From positions 24,800,001-24,864,000 of the forward strand of contig OU612073.1 in assembly GCA_914767715.1 (NCBI GenBank): a stretch of 64,000 nucleotides of DNA, written 5' to 3'. Positions 49,271 through 64,000 of this stretch are shown here, one piece after another. This DNA is from Membranipora membranacea. Taxonomy: Eukaryota > Bryozoa > Gymnolaemata > Cheilostomatida > Membraniporidae. The notes under the pieces were generated by a model, which was given only the letters and a program-made list of their open reading frames with translations, made no database searches and was not told the origin of the DNA. Made by a program: the position numbers and the translations under genes. The stretch's first letter is position 1. Every line of letters starts with the position of its first letter.

Positions 49271-50744
49271 CAAAAACTATTCGAGTCCACAGTCACATTT
49301 TTGTTCGCTTGAGGAAATCACAATCAAATGTCTTTTTAGTAAGTAACACTAGTCCACCAAAACACTAGAAATAAATAGCTCACTAAGCGCTGGATAAGTT
49401 TTGCCATGATTGACCAGCTGAATCCTGAAAACGAAAATACGTCCATATATTATGATTTTTGAATTTCTCCCACATTTTATTTGCTAAGTTGAGGTGTTGT
49501 CTCGGAAACCTCCAAACATACGCCAAGATTAATCCATGAAGATTTGAACTACATTGTGCTCTACGCAAGTATCTACTGCACAAATTTCTCTGTATTTTCC
49601 AGTACTCATAGTCCATAAATCCCATCACTTGTGGTCTTGACCAATCAAATGGTGACTGCAACATTTTGTAGTTTTTTATATTCATTTTTAACACAGTATC
49701 ATTATCAAAAGCAGGGTTTCAATATTATATAACTGATGAATTTTGCCTTATTTGATGTAAATTGTGTAAAGCACTGTAAATTTTGTACATTTTCGCATTG
49801 TTGTGATGCTAGAAATCATTATTACTTATTTTACTTTAATTTGGTAGTTTTACCGTGCCGTGAGTCATAATAACACCTCAGACTGATCGATCACGACTGA
49901 ACAGGTAATAGGGCAAGTTTCCTCTATGTCTATAAACATTTATCTAAGATTTCTCAGGCTATACATGAAGAAAGGAGGAGGTTTATGTTATTTGCACCTA
50001 TAAAGAGGGGAATTCGGATAACTCAGATCACCTGCTCCAGTGTTAATTATTTTAAACCTCCAAAATACTCGAAGGAGGTTTTCCCTATCAAGCTAGAAGA
50101 CACAGGAAAGAAATCAGACTTTCTACTGAAAGGTTAATTTTATACTCTCCCTGAGATTTAGAGAATCTTCCCTCAATTCAACCAATGATTCAACTAGAAA
50201 TTACCGGATAGAACTAAACCTACTAATAGGTAAATTCTAGATTTTCAGTAAGATTTGGAGATCTACTCAAACTTGCAAATCTTTACTTTATTGCGAAATA
50301 GACACAGCTATACTTAATACAGATTATCCAACAACTTTCAGTGCAGGAGCTGTTTCTATAAATCAAACCCTAAAGACCTGGAATATATTTCAAAATAGTC
50401 CGATTCCTTTTTTTATATGCAAGTCAAAAAAACCATTCTGCATTTGTCTTTTCCAAACATGCTGATTTTCTCTTATCTAGCAGCTCACATTGTAAAATCA
50501 CTATATCATACAAGTTCGAACCGGGATCTAGCTAGCTTTAGCTTTGTCAGTTGCTTACCTTTTGGGAGACCATGGACTGCATGGATATATCCTCTCAGAA
50601 ATATCAAGAAAACAAATTTTCTTCTTCCTCGGCAGGAAAAGGACAGGTAACCAGCCTAAAGATAACTATCTCACCCTTTTTTTTAAATCTTAAGAATCTT
50701 TTGAAAATTCAACCAGTTTAAATGACAAAACATCATAGATGAAA
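49271..50744. other. Intergenic region downstream of the NEMP1 homologue
   Basis: AATAAA at 49370-49375 probably ends the transcript, 100 nt after the stop. No other gene was recognised. Confidence 0.45.
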
Positions 50745-51272
50745 TATATCTTACATCTTACATCTTACATCTAACATCTAACATCTAACATCTAACATCT
50801 TACATCTTACATCTTACAGCTTACATCTTACAGCTTACATCTTACATCTTACATCTTACATCTTACATCTAACATCTAACATCTAACATCTTACATCTTA
50901 CATCTTACATCTTACATCTTACATCTTACATCTTACATCTAACATCTAACATCTTACAACTTACAACTTACATCTTACATCTTACATCTTACATCTCACA
51001 TCTCACATCACACATCACACATCTCACATCTCACATCTCACATCTCACATCTTACATATTATATCTTACATCTTACATCTTACATCTTATATCACACATC
51101 ACAAATCACACATCTTAAATCTTACATCTTACATCTTACATCTTACATCTTACATCTTATATCTTACATCTTACATCTTACATCTTATATCTTATATCTT
51201 GTATCTTACATCTTATATCTTACATCTTATATCTTACATCTAACATCTTATATCTTACATCTTATATCTTAC
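50745..51272. repeat. 7-bp satellite-like array (ATCTTAC), ~75 copies
   Basis: Heptamers ATCTTAC, ATCTAAC, ATCTCAC and TATCTTAC run for about 530 bp. On the minus strand the unit is GTAAGAT, which is itself a consensus splice donor. No exon adjoins it. Confidence 0.9.
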
Positions 51273-53300
51273 CCATTTAGCAGGGCAATATGTAGCCGCA
51301 ACAGGGCGGTGCAAAAAACTATTTGTCCTAACAAGCTAAACTAACTTCTAGCTATTATTCACTCATATTGGGATTATTTTGTCTGTTCTATATTCTTTGG
51401 TTCTGAAGTTGAAATATTATTTGCTTGCTATGCTTGTGATTATCACATTATGCTAGTAATAACAATGGAATATTTCTCTCCAATGCTTTCAGTTTGATTT
51501 TCTATGTTGATGAATTCATGACATTTATTATGATGATATTTAGAGTGTACCTTGCATTATGTTGCATAATAAGCGAGTAATTGTGGGTAAAATGCGTTTA
51601 GAAAATGGGAAAGTGATTAAAAAAGGATGATATGGTTTCAAAACAGCAAAACTGCTTTTCTAATTTTGCCTTCGCATGGAAAATTGGCTTTAGAAGTTTG
51701 TATCCATTATAGAGTTATTTATTATTTATCTATTAGAGGTTTTATTGTGAAGTTTGTGAGTTTATTGGAACCATTTTCGTCCGTTTCTCCGCTACTCATC
51801 TTGGCAAACCCAAAAAAATTCTACTATTCCTGACATGATCTTTCAAATTTTGCAATTTTAGCAACCATATCACTATTGTTAGCCACTTTGCCTTTTGCCA
51901 ATTATCTGCTTATTGTGCAACATTATGAATGGTGCGTTATCACCATTGTGATCAGCTCAAAGAACTATACCAGAAACATCTGTCAAACCCTTTCCAGCTG
52001 ATTTTCAATATAGAAGTGAAAGATAGGAGACTGTCACCAGACTAATGATAAACTCAGAGGAGTTGCTCCTAAAGAATTTGCAATCAGGTTGATTGAGGGT
52101 TAGCTGAGAGACCAAGATAATGTGTAAACTGGAAACTAGGTTATTAAAAGAATGGGCATCGCAATAATGATGACTCTGTACATCAAATATTAAATACAAA
52201 CATACCAACAGCTCCAAGCAGCAATTGGATTCCGGGAGAAAATATCCGGCATGTAGCTATCAACAGTTGAAAACAAACAGTTTAATTAATGCATCCATGA
52301 AATTAAGTATAGGATTCAGCCAAAGTTGTTTCTCTAGCTACTATTCAGCTTTAAACCAAGCTTGTATCAAAATGCGTGTTAGTGACATCATATCCCCCTA
52401 ACCAAAGCTTGCGAGCAGCAGGAAGGCCTTACTTTAATAATTCATAACTTACGCCCTAGTTGCCCGATTGGATTGTTATTGGGCTTATTTTTAGGCTTTA
52501 TTACATGGATGCCTTAACAGGTACAGGTGCTGGGTGGCTAAGAAGCCTAATAGTTCTGTGATCCAGACTGATCTCTTCAACTAGTCAATCTAAGTCACCT
52601 GATGTTTTATAAATTGGTTTCTGTGCAGGTAATGAAAATGAACAATAATGGGGTCTATCATGTGTAAAGATCATGAAGAAGAAACAACTGATATCTTAAC
52701 TCTCCATTTTAAAGTGGTGGTCTTCTAGAGAATGACAGTACCTAACAGGTGGTCTTACAGAGTACGACAATGCCTTGGAGGTGCCCTTACACACAATCAT
52801 AGACCGAGTAATAATAGAAATAATCAATACTATTTATACCACAAAGCTAACAACTCACACAGATGAGACAAAAGAGACGGGTGGTCAATTAAAACAAGTC
52901 AGTCATTGACAATGTCAGGAGAGGCACTACGATCCATTGTCAGCGACAGAAGGGCAGCATCACCTTGACAGAACCTAACCGGGATTTGATACTTGTATCA
53001 GAAAAAAGTTTAACCAGGTGTAGAATACTTCCTTCTTTTGAGTATATTTGTTGATATCACAGAATCTGTGTGATGCTATTATAGTTAGAGATGCTTCTAT
53101 TTTGGGACTGGAGTAGAAAAATAAATAATATATTTCAAATCTGTAGTAAAACATAATCCTTTATCTGAATATGGCTAAGGGAAACCAGTAGCTTCTAGTG
53201 ACTTTATCATGAACGTACTTAGGGATTTTTATGCCCTTTAAGTCACATACAGACAGCATGCGGCTAAAATAATTCGATCATTTCCAAAATATTCTGAGCG
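51273..53300. other. Gene-poor region
   Basis: AT-rich sequence with only short open frames. No gene, RNA or mobile element was recognised. Confidence 0.4.
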
Positions 53301-54797
53301 CTAGTGGGTGTGAGTGATGGCTATTATTTTATCTCTCTCCTCTTTTAATATCTTGCAAATGTCTCGGATATTTTTAGCCGCATCGGACGGGGTTCCTTTC
53401 TGTATTTGGATAGCGTGATGTATCACATAGCCGAGATCCACCAGTAGAAATAGAGATCCAGCTACGCCACCACCTACAGACATTATCGTTCTCTTCAGAC
53501 CTTGTGTAGCACCAAACTGTAATAGATTAACATCGATGATGAAATATTGGTGGAAATGTCATATCTCGGAGTTACCTGTTCAGTAACAGTTAAAGGGGAG
53601 CAACTCCCAGGTACCACATTGCTATGTCTGGTAGTCTGTTTCTAAGGTCTAGTCAAGCGAAACAGATTCTCAAACAAATAATGGTATAAGAAAACTAAGG
53701 TGTATAGCCCTCAATAATTACAACCCTCAAAAAATAGTGCTGTCCCATGATGCCTGATGATATCTAAAAACAACAAACCTTCCATATGGAGTTTCCAGCT
53801 TTAGCCCATTTCACTGTTGAGTATATTGCCTGGCCAGACTTTGCCCATCCATACCTAAGATATAGAGATAATAATCAATTGTCTCCAGGTTTTATCAGAG
53901 AAGCTTTAATTACCCCATTTTAACACTCATTAATTTGGTAAGAAAACGCTCTGCATGAATATTATAATACAGATACCACTAACTGGTGCACTGATATCAG
54001 AATATTCTGGGCCTATGTCGCTATGATTGCGAGCAAACCAAACATACAATGTCTGTCAGTAACAGTTCAGTGTCTGTAAAGAAACCTCCGTTATAAATTT
54101 AAATGATGTTTTCAATCTTATATCAATCAAGAGAGACTAGGCAACTATAGTGACTGTTTCATTTCATGGTTTGAAATGTTTCTACTACACCACAATGACA
54201 CATAGCTCATATATGTACTTGTGTACATTTTAGTGATACTTACACTCGCAAGCCGGAAACCCACAACTTTTGCATTCCATCAACGAAAGCTTTGAGGCTG
54301 GTTTTCACCCGACTTTTGTGTTCTGCTTCAATATCAGAGGTATCTATGGTCGATTCTATTTTGGCCAGCAACTGAGCTTGGACTTTTTTGTCCTGCTCCA
54401 GAGCGCTTTGGGCAGCATCAACTCGCGTTCTCTTCTTAAGATACTCAACAACCTCTGCTACAGTCGCAGTCACGCCACCACCAGCAGCTATTGTCAATCC
54501 AGTTCCTGTCAGGAATAGACTTGCACCACCAGTAAAAAATGAAAGTGCTAAACCTCCCAGAGCAATGCCACCACCTACTGCCCCAGCTACTCCTCCAGCT
54601 ATCTTTGAGTATGTGGCCCTTTTGTGTAAAAGATCAAGCTCATCAGCTACTCTTGAAAGTTCTGTTATTGTAGTGTTCCTCAGTGCAACCCAGTCACCAA
54701 TCTCTAGCTGGATTTGCTTCTCCTTCTCTGCCAAATCAGCAGATTTAGAAAAACTCAGCCCCATCCTCCCTGACTCATGTTTATATGTTTTGATCAT
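53301..54797 (-). CDS. Apolipoprotein L-like protein (3 exons, 281 aa)
   Basis: Exons in reading order: 54797-54244, 53854-53779, 53516-53301 (846 nt), with matching phases. An N-terminal coiled-coil-like helix (about 20-60) ends in 'ELDLLHKRATYSKIAGG', close to the APOL 'L..LHK' motif. A long Gly/Ala-rich hydrophobic hairpin follows (about 64-118: IAGGVAGAVGGGIALGGLAL…GLTIAAGGGVTATVAEVVEYL). An amphipathic middle region comes next, then a second hydrophobic segment (about 221-247) with 'LFLLVDLGYVIHHAIQIQKG' and a helical tail 'AKNIRDICKILKEERDKI', as in the APOL C-terminus. No signal peptide is seen. APOL proteins are membrane-inserting, some of them ion channels. The role here is unknown, and an upstream 5' exon cannot be excluded. 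Confidence 0.8.
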
Positions 54798-56441
54798 GTG
54801 ACCAAACTTTTCTGTAAACTACTCCATTTATCTGAAGTTGCTTATTTTAATTTCTCCTAATCAGGCTTGATATTCCTTGAGTTTAAAATTTTAATGATGT
54901 GAAATAATTTTGAGGTGGAATTATGTATACAATTTTGGAAAAATATAAGATCTGGTAAAATAACATATTTTTATCTACAGGTACAGACTTATTCTTCTAT
55001 CAAAACTTCCGGGTTCTTATGTAGACTGAGAGCATTTTCATTTGTATTGGGGCACCTACCTTCACCCATAGACGTAACAATTTAACTCACAGGCTGTATA
55101 TTGTTATGTCTCAGAGGAAAAACTTTTTCACATGACTTCTCTACTTATTTTGTGAACTGAAAAACATTAGATTCCACCAACTAGTCCACATTTGATAGCT
55201 TTAAAACTTGCTCATTGGAATATTGCTATCATTCAAGTAACAGTTTACTATATTCATAACCTCAAAGTGAGTATTATCTACAGCCTATCATCTTGTGTTT
55301 ATTACTATTAGTCATCATTATTATTAATATTTTTGTGAGTATTATTTAGAAATTGATTAGATTATTATTTATTTCTCATACATACATGGTATACTAATCT
55401 ATAAACATCGCTTGGAAGTAGAACTGGAAGCTGGTGGTGATCATGGTTTGTTATATATCCATATATGGAAGATCATTTCATAGTCCAGAGTTATCAAGCT
55501 GAACAACAAACCTGAAATCACTGAACTCCACCAGACTCGACTGTGACTAGGATTGAGGGAACATAGGACTGCCGCAGTTCCTGATTTTGGGCTTGGTGTG
55601 GGTGGGGGTGACCCACCCACACCAAGCCCAAAATCAGGAACTGCGGCAGTCCCATGTGAGGGAGAGGTGGGACAGGTTGTTACTACATTGCTGGGTGAGA
55701 CTCAGACTCTAGCAGTCATTGACTTCTCTGATAGCTGCTCAAATGGAGCAGCACCAGACTCACTGAGAAAGACGCCTCATTGCAATGATCCTCATCATTT
55801 ATAATTCAACTGTGTCCTGGTTACCACACACAAGCTATCCGCCTCTGCTTCATAAAAATTGAATTGTTAATTAATTTATACATTCCATTCATGACTCATA
55901 ATCATCAAAATTGTTTAATCTTCTCCGTCATTTTAGTCTGTGAAATTATTGCCACGTAGTACACATCCTTGCTTAATCATGGCGTTCTTCTCAACTCCTT
56001 ATCAAACGCAGCATTAAGATGTTGTACCTGACTATTTGTCTGCTCGTCCGAAGGCCAATGAATATCACCCTGTCTAAAGAGCCACCTACATATAGCTACC
56101 TGTTTATGATTCTATCTCTCTGACCCATCCAATACCATGGAAGGTGATTGGCTTTACTAAGAAGTGCTCCTTGCCTGATTTAGTTCATTAGTTAAGCTGT
56201 CAAACCAGCAAAGCTAAAGCCACTTATTTTTAGTACAACTCAACTGCCAAACAGGAGCTTGTTGAATGGTTCATTAAAGGAGCGCTAATCAACCAGGTTG
56301 GATCCAGGTTTCCTAGACCTGATCAACGCCAGCCAGCCTCCATTTTTGGTCTGCATTGAAAATGAAATTTACACTGATGCAATTATTTCTATTCTTTAGA
56401 GGAGAAGGTAGTAATACTTCACATCTCAGTACACATTCAGG
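54798..56441. other. Divergent intergenic region between the APOL-like gene and TMEM50
   Basis: Both promoters should lie here. It contains the perfect 41-bp-arm palindrome at 55566-55652. No gene was recognised. Confidence 0.4.
55566..55652. repeat. Perfect 41-bp-arm palindrome with a 5-nt loop
   Basis: The arm from 55566 (ggactgccgcagttcctgat…ggtgtgggtggg) to 55606 is exactly complementary to 55612-55652, with loop 'ggtga'. It is much more GC-rich than its surroundings. There are no mismatches, so it is either very recent or maintained. Possible explanations are a foldback insertion, a hairpin RNA precursor or an assembly artefact. Confidence 0.95.
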
Positions 56442-59398
<2,957 letters not shown>

Positions 59399-60511
59399 CA
59401 GCGTCTCTTATATTTCTATACCTGCTACTGAGATTCTATGTGACAAGGTGGCCACAACTTCAAACTCAAATAGCTCTGAAAACTCGTCGTGTTACTGATT
59501 TCTCTTCACCCCCTTTCGTATCAGTATTCTATGGACAAATTTATTTATTTTTTGCATTTCTCCAGAGAACACAACTCAGCCTTTTGACTTAGCGTTTAGG
59601 CTTCTAAATGTATTATTAAACAGAGAAATACTTACACAGTAAAGGCTTCTTTCCAGTGATGCCTTTTCTGGGATTATCTCCTCTTTCTTTGTCAAGACCG
59701 TTGTGCTTAACTGAACACCATGTAATCATTCACATAATCGGAGTGTTCTTTCAATTTTTAAACTTAGAATTTGATGCCATTAAGCCACCCATATTATTTC
59801 AGTCCTATATGCTTTGTTATCTATTTTTGATGCTGTTTTCTTCTCTTGTGTTACAAAGTCAGATAATAATACCATTGATAAGGGTACCAGGAAACAAACG
59901 TGCTCTATGACACAACGATATCAGTGCTCTGTGACACAACGATATCCAGTGTCACTCAGAGTGACATCTCTGGTGTCACCCTCCTTATTTTTTGTCATCA
60001 TCCGTTTGAATTCGTGTTGCAAGTGGGAACGTTAAGTCAAATTATGTCATTACACCTCAGCAAGTCAGGTAAGGTTGTATTCTTTTAGGTTTATATTTGG
60101 GTTAGACCATATAAATACATTTTACAAATACTTATGATTATGATTTAGACGTATACTTTGGGGTTGAATTCCTAAAAATGTTGGCAGCATCACCTGTTTA
60201 TGTGGCACTACTTGGCTGACAAGCTGAGCTTTACGCAATATTACACATTATATATACAGCATGGTGAAGCCTATCTCGCTGACATAGTATGTCATAGTGC
60301 ACACTGTGTGCTTGTGTAAATATTACCATGTGACATTTCTCAAAGTGATATGTAGCCACCATACAAGGTAGGGTAGACGTTATATACAGACATCAAATTT
60401 CACTTGTTAATTGATAAGGGTATCTATCAAGTGGTTATTTGCTTATACGTGGAGTCGGATATTAGTAACTAGCTACTGACAAGAGTACTAATACTGTTAC
60501 AGGGTTACAAG
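59399..60511. other. Intergenic region between TMEM50 and TMED
   Basis: Both genes point the same way, so this holds the TMEM50 3' UTR and the TMED promoter. No further feature was recognised. Confidence 0.4.
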
Positions 60512-63500
60512 ATGAAGAATCTCATTACAGGATTTAGTTTTCTCTGCATATTTTCTGTGATGTATAGTTTGGGTAAGTGAGCTTACTTCCTAATATTTGT
60601 TGTTTTACTCTCCTAAAAATATTCGGATAAGGAAAATTACTTGCGTTTTCATGTTACGTTATACAGCTGTTGCAGGCTAGTTGCATCATACCGGTGTTGG
60701 GCCAATGTAAATGAGTTTGCTAGGGTATGAAGTTAAATATTGATTGAAGCAACAGGTTCTATCATGTACCAATTGGCATATGCTCAATTCTGGGACTATG
60801 TCAGTCTCTTCAGCGTTCGAACAACATGAAAACAAGTCCTTCCGTTATAAGTCATTCTAGAAGATAAATGAAGTCACAAGGCGCCTATTTCGTTGCGTTT
60901 TGTAATCACTGCACTATTTTCTTCAACTCTGAATGGACCTTCAATTTGTAGCTCGTGGTTGGAAATATTTATGAAACTTTGACAGAAGGCTTAACATTTA
61001 GTTGATCAAAACGCGAGACAACCTTGATCTGATACAGCTGAGCATGAAAAACATTCCTTTGAAAATACTGCTCCTATCCTTGAACAAAGAGAAGCTAAGG
61101 GATGTTTACCCCTAGTAATATGACAATGTTACTTATTTACACTTGTATTTTTAAGCCACAGGATATGAGTATGCGGATGAGAATACCGAGTTTAAGTATC
61201 ACAGCTTCCAGATTGTGACAAGAGCAGGCCAGCAGGAATGCTTCTATCAGGAATTCCTACGTAACACCAGCACATCCCTTATATGGCATGTGAGTTACTC
61301 TGATCATTAGTGTATGTTAGAAAATAGTCAGGTAGTTACTGTATGTGGGTCACTACAATTTGGATCCGGGGCTCCCAAAGGAATATATATATCATACTAT
61401 ATAAATCCTACTATATACTATCATACCATACTATAATATAGGTTTTATGGGTGTACCCGGCTGGTTACGACATGAATAAAACGGAATTTGAGTGACCACA
61501 ATACAGTACAAACAAATGGCTGCTGAACATGAGTTGTACATCTTACACTGCCACATTCATAAAAAAGAAGGATATATATTGGTAGAATATTCAACTGATT
61601 ATGCATCTCTCGAGTTCTCCGTCCATATCCGCATGTGGAGGGATTGTGATTCCGTGTTATATGAGCTCCGCATCCTGATTAAAGTTTGAGTGAGCGTTAC
61701 AAGTGTCATTCATTCATAAGCTATGAAAAAGAGGACTATGGGAAATGGTGTCTTCTACAGTACGTTTGCAGACATTATTATAGGCAATACTGAGCTGTAT
61801 AATCCCTTAAGACCAAATTCACCTAGGGGTTGTCGTTTCTGAGACCCAAATGAGATAACTCACCTGGTGTGCTTTTGTGATATTATAGGTAATGACTACC
61901 AGTGGAGAAGGAGAGTTAGCTGTCACTGTCTCATTCAAGAGAGTCGAGCCAAATCAGATCGTACTCTACGAATCAGCGTACGGTCAGATGGGTGATCATA
62001 GGGAAGAAAGTCTAGATGAAGGTAACATTAGAGAAGATTGTGACCTGCAGTCAGAAATTCATAGATAGTCTGCTCACAGTCATGGTATCCAAGTTTAGAA
62101 AATATTGTTAGGAATCTAAAAATGCATGACATGTAAAACACAGAAACTTCAGTTGGAAAAAGGGACTCGGTTACATATCAGTCAACATGCTAATTGTTCA
62201 ATTAATACAGTATGGTAGTTGTGTGCTCTTGACATAAGAACAGATAAATCCTAGGAAATAATAATGCCTATTACTATTAGCCTATCTGGGACTAATTACT
62301 TAATTATCTCATGCGTTCACAAGTACCAGTTTCTTTGAGTAATGGTCTGCTTAATGATATACTCTGATTGTGTCATTCACACACTGATGTGAAAGTTTAG
62401 GTTTCCACCTTATGAGCTGAAACACTGCTGGGTCAAAGAATTTCAAAAATTTTGTTTTCATCAGAGTTCACTTGAACAATCATCATGGGCATATGCTAGT
62501 ACTGGCCTTGCATACATAAAAAATAATCCCAAATAATTTAACTGTGAAGAGCAGCAACCTAAGAAGCCTGGTTAGCACTTTAGGATCTGGCAATGAAAAT
62601 CTTTTATATTCAACTCAGTCACTACTTATAGTAGAAGTTACATTCAAAGGAGAAAACATCAACACATAACCAAAAGCGAGTACTTGCAGTTTTTTTAATG
62701 ACACATGGGAAGGAGCACTAAACAGAATTCAAGTTAACCTAATTCAGATTTAGACGATATGAGATGTAATTACAGGTACATATGAGGTGTGTATAGATAA
62801 TGAGTATAGCTACACACAGAAGAAGGTTTACTTATGGATAGATTATCAGCGTCAGAAGGACTGGGGGGAGGCAATCTCCTCTGACGACGCTATCAAAGAA
62901 TTCGATCTCAAACAAGATCTGGTCAGGGTAAGCTGTGCTTTCTGATTACCTCGATACTGTCTGCCTGTTACTGATATTAAGCTGAAACGTTTGAATCTTA
63001 TAATGACGAAAAAGAAAAAAAATGGAACTAGAACTACCATATATATTTATAAGTTTTTCGAAGATCCTGATTAATATTCAGGGCAAACATCATCTTCACA
63101 ATTTCTGAGCAGGGGTTTTCTGAAACATCAGTCATTTACCTCCTTCTAGTCTTGCTATGTCAATCCTTAAGATTACACTGTCTTAATGACGGCACTGTAA
63201 AGCACTGAATTGAGTACAGGATTATTAGAGTATTTTGCACCAAACACTATTTGTTATTAGCAATTGTCCGCTTTTTATACGTGGACAGACAATATTTATG
63301 CTGTAATCATGGTGTTTTTTTACTGACAGGATATAATGCGTTCAGTGGAGAGCAGATTACGAGATATGACATACTATCAGACAGTGTATAGACAGACTAA
63401 CTTCTATGATGAGGCAGCTCTTATAAAACTATACAGTATAGTACATACCCGATCTCTCATAGCTTTTGTGATGGTGATCGGCACAGCTATACTCCAGGTC

Positions 63501-63560
63501 GTGTTTGTGAGAAAATTATTTGCTACACCTACTACTAAGTCATTAAATGCTGGGATATAG
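60512..63560 (+). CDS. p24/TMED family cargo receptor (5 exons, 234 aa)
   Basis: Exons 60512-60572, 61162-61289, 61889-62021, 62776-62927 and 63330-63560 (705 nt), with phases 1, 0, 1, 0. Residues 1-21 are a signal peptide (MKNLITGFSFLCIFSVMYSLG). The GOLD domain follows (about 30-125), with its disulfide pair Cys47 ('QQECFYQ') and Cys113 ('YEVCIDN'). A coiled coil spans about 155-195 (IMRSVESRLRDMTYYQTVYRQ). One membrane helix lies at about 199-218, and the tail is RKLFATPTTKSLNAGI. p24 proteins cycle in COPII/COPI vesicles between ER and Golgi as GPI-anchored cargo receptors. The tail lacks a C-terminal KKxx signal and has only a partial FF-type motif (KLF), so retrieval may depend on hetero-oligomers. 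The subfamily is uncertain. Confidence 0.92.
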
Positions 63561-64000
63561 GAGCGTGATACAGATTACATATATACCACAGTGTCCTTTG
63601 ACATAATAAAGTTGGTTTTATATTAATGTGTAGAATGCCTAGATTTTGACTGCGGTAGTTGTTGCTTGTTTTGTCGCAGAAAAATTAACAATTCACACTA
63701 ACATACAATTAATGGTATCAAAGTAGTGCTTTCTAAGCTATGCATGGTGTGTGGAGAATTTTTTTAGGTCTTTTACTTGCGAAAGTTGATTATTTATGAA
63801 ATATATTATTATCAGAATGATACAAATCTATGGTGTCAATGAAAAAAAAAACAGCGCATTAGTTAAACGACAAAATCTACAAAACTATCTTCCTTGGATA
63901 TGGCTATTACTGCAAAGCAGGTGTACAAAACATAGAAAATTGAGCATTTGGGGACGGCAGTGATTACAGGAATGTGCACAAAGGATACAAAGTATCAAGA
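63561..64000. other. 3' flank of the TMED gene with polyadenylation signal
   Basis: AATAAA at 63605-63610, 45 nt after the stop codon, is well placed as the TMED polyadenylation signal. Nothing else was recognised to the window end. Confidence 0.6.

Noticed and set aside
48707-49694. Minus-strand frames in and after NEMP1 intron 8
   Set aside because: No start, splice or family support. They lie antisense to the NEMP1 intron and 3' flank.
50745-51272. Telomeric repeat tract
   Set aside because: The heptamer ATCTTAC is not a known telomere unit and lies between genes.
54388-54801. 137-residue plus-strand frame over the APOL-like gene
   Set aside because: It is the antisense shadow of exon 1. 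The minus strand has the family motifs and splice junctions.

Overview
This is intron-rich, AT-rich eukaryotic DNA, clearly animal: the genes carry GT-AG introns and encode a p24/TMED cargo receptor, a TMEM50 protein, a NEMP1-type inner nuclear membrane protein, a CCDC130/YJU2B splicing factor, a SELENBP1-type methanethiol oxidase, an apolipoprotein L-like protein, an F-box protein, a single-VWC-type secreted protein and family C Venus-flytrap (VFT) receptors. The mix, with no vertebrate-specific sign, suits an invertebrate, perhaps an early-branching one such as a sponge or cnidarian. That placement is inference. Exon models were built by hand from reading frame, splice-site consensus and protein family; for each complete model the exon lengths sum to a whole number of codons.

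Layout. (1) 1-4936, minus: 5' part of VFT receptor gene A, running off the left edge; one intron holds a dead LINE flanked by long inverted repeats. (2) 9888-19835, minus: complete paralogue, gene B, 10 exons, about 1182 aa, with two VFT modules in tandem, one membrane segment and a ~100-residue tail but no seven-helix domain. Its introns hold a foldback element with tRNA-like arms, a SINE and a large minisatellite. (3) 21307-28786, minus: SELENBP1 homologue, 10 exons, 484 aa. (4) 30.9-31.2 kb minus and 33.1-34.0 kb plus: two small cysteine-rich secreted proteins. (5) 34479-35912, plus: single-exon F-box protein. (6) 36672-38966, minus: CCDC130/YJU2B, 4 exons, 393 aa. (7) 41823-49270, plus: NEMP1 homologue, 9 exons, 409 aa, with a ~2.9 kb array of 47-bp repeats in intron 7. 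(8) 53301-54797, minus: apolipoprotein L-like protein, 3 exons, 281 aa. (9) 56442-59398, plus: TMEM50, 4 exons, 161 aa. (10) 60512-63560, plus: TMED/p24, 5 exons, 234 aa.

The genes are not an operon or pathway; most are unrelated housekeeping or receptor genes. The two most unusual things are the tandem-VFT single-pass receptor pair (A and B), and a recurring arrangement in which tandem repeats start at, or contain copies of, splice sites. In SELENBP1 four identical splice donors lie exactly 27 nt apart and all are in frame. In NEMP1 about eight donor-like copies lie 19-20 nt apart. In receptor B an 11-bp minisatellite begins at the first base of intron 1. In SELENBP1 a splice acceptor is triplicated at 32-nt spacing.
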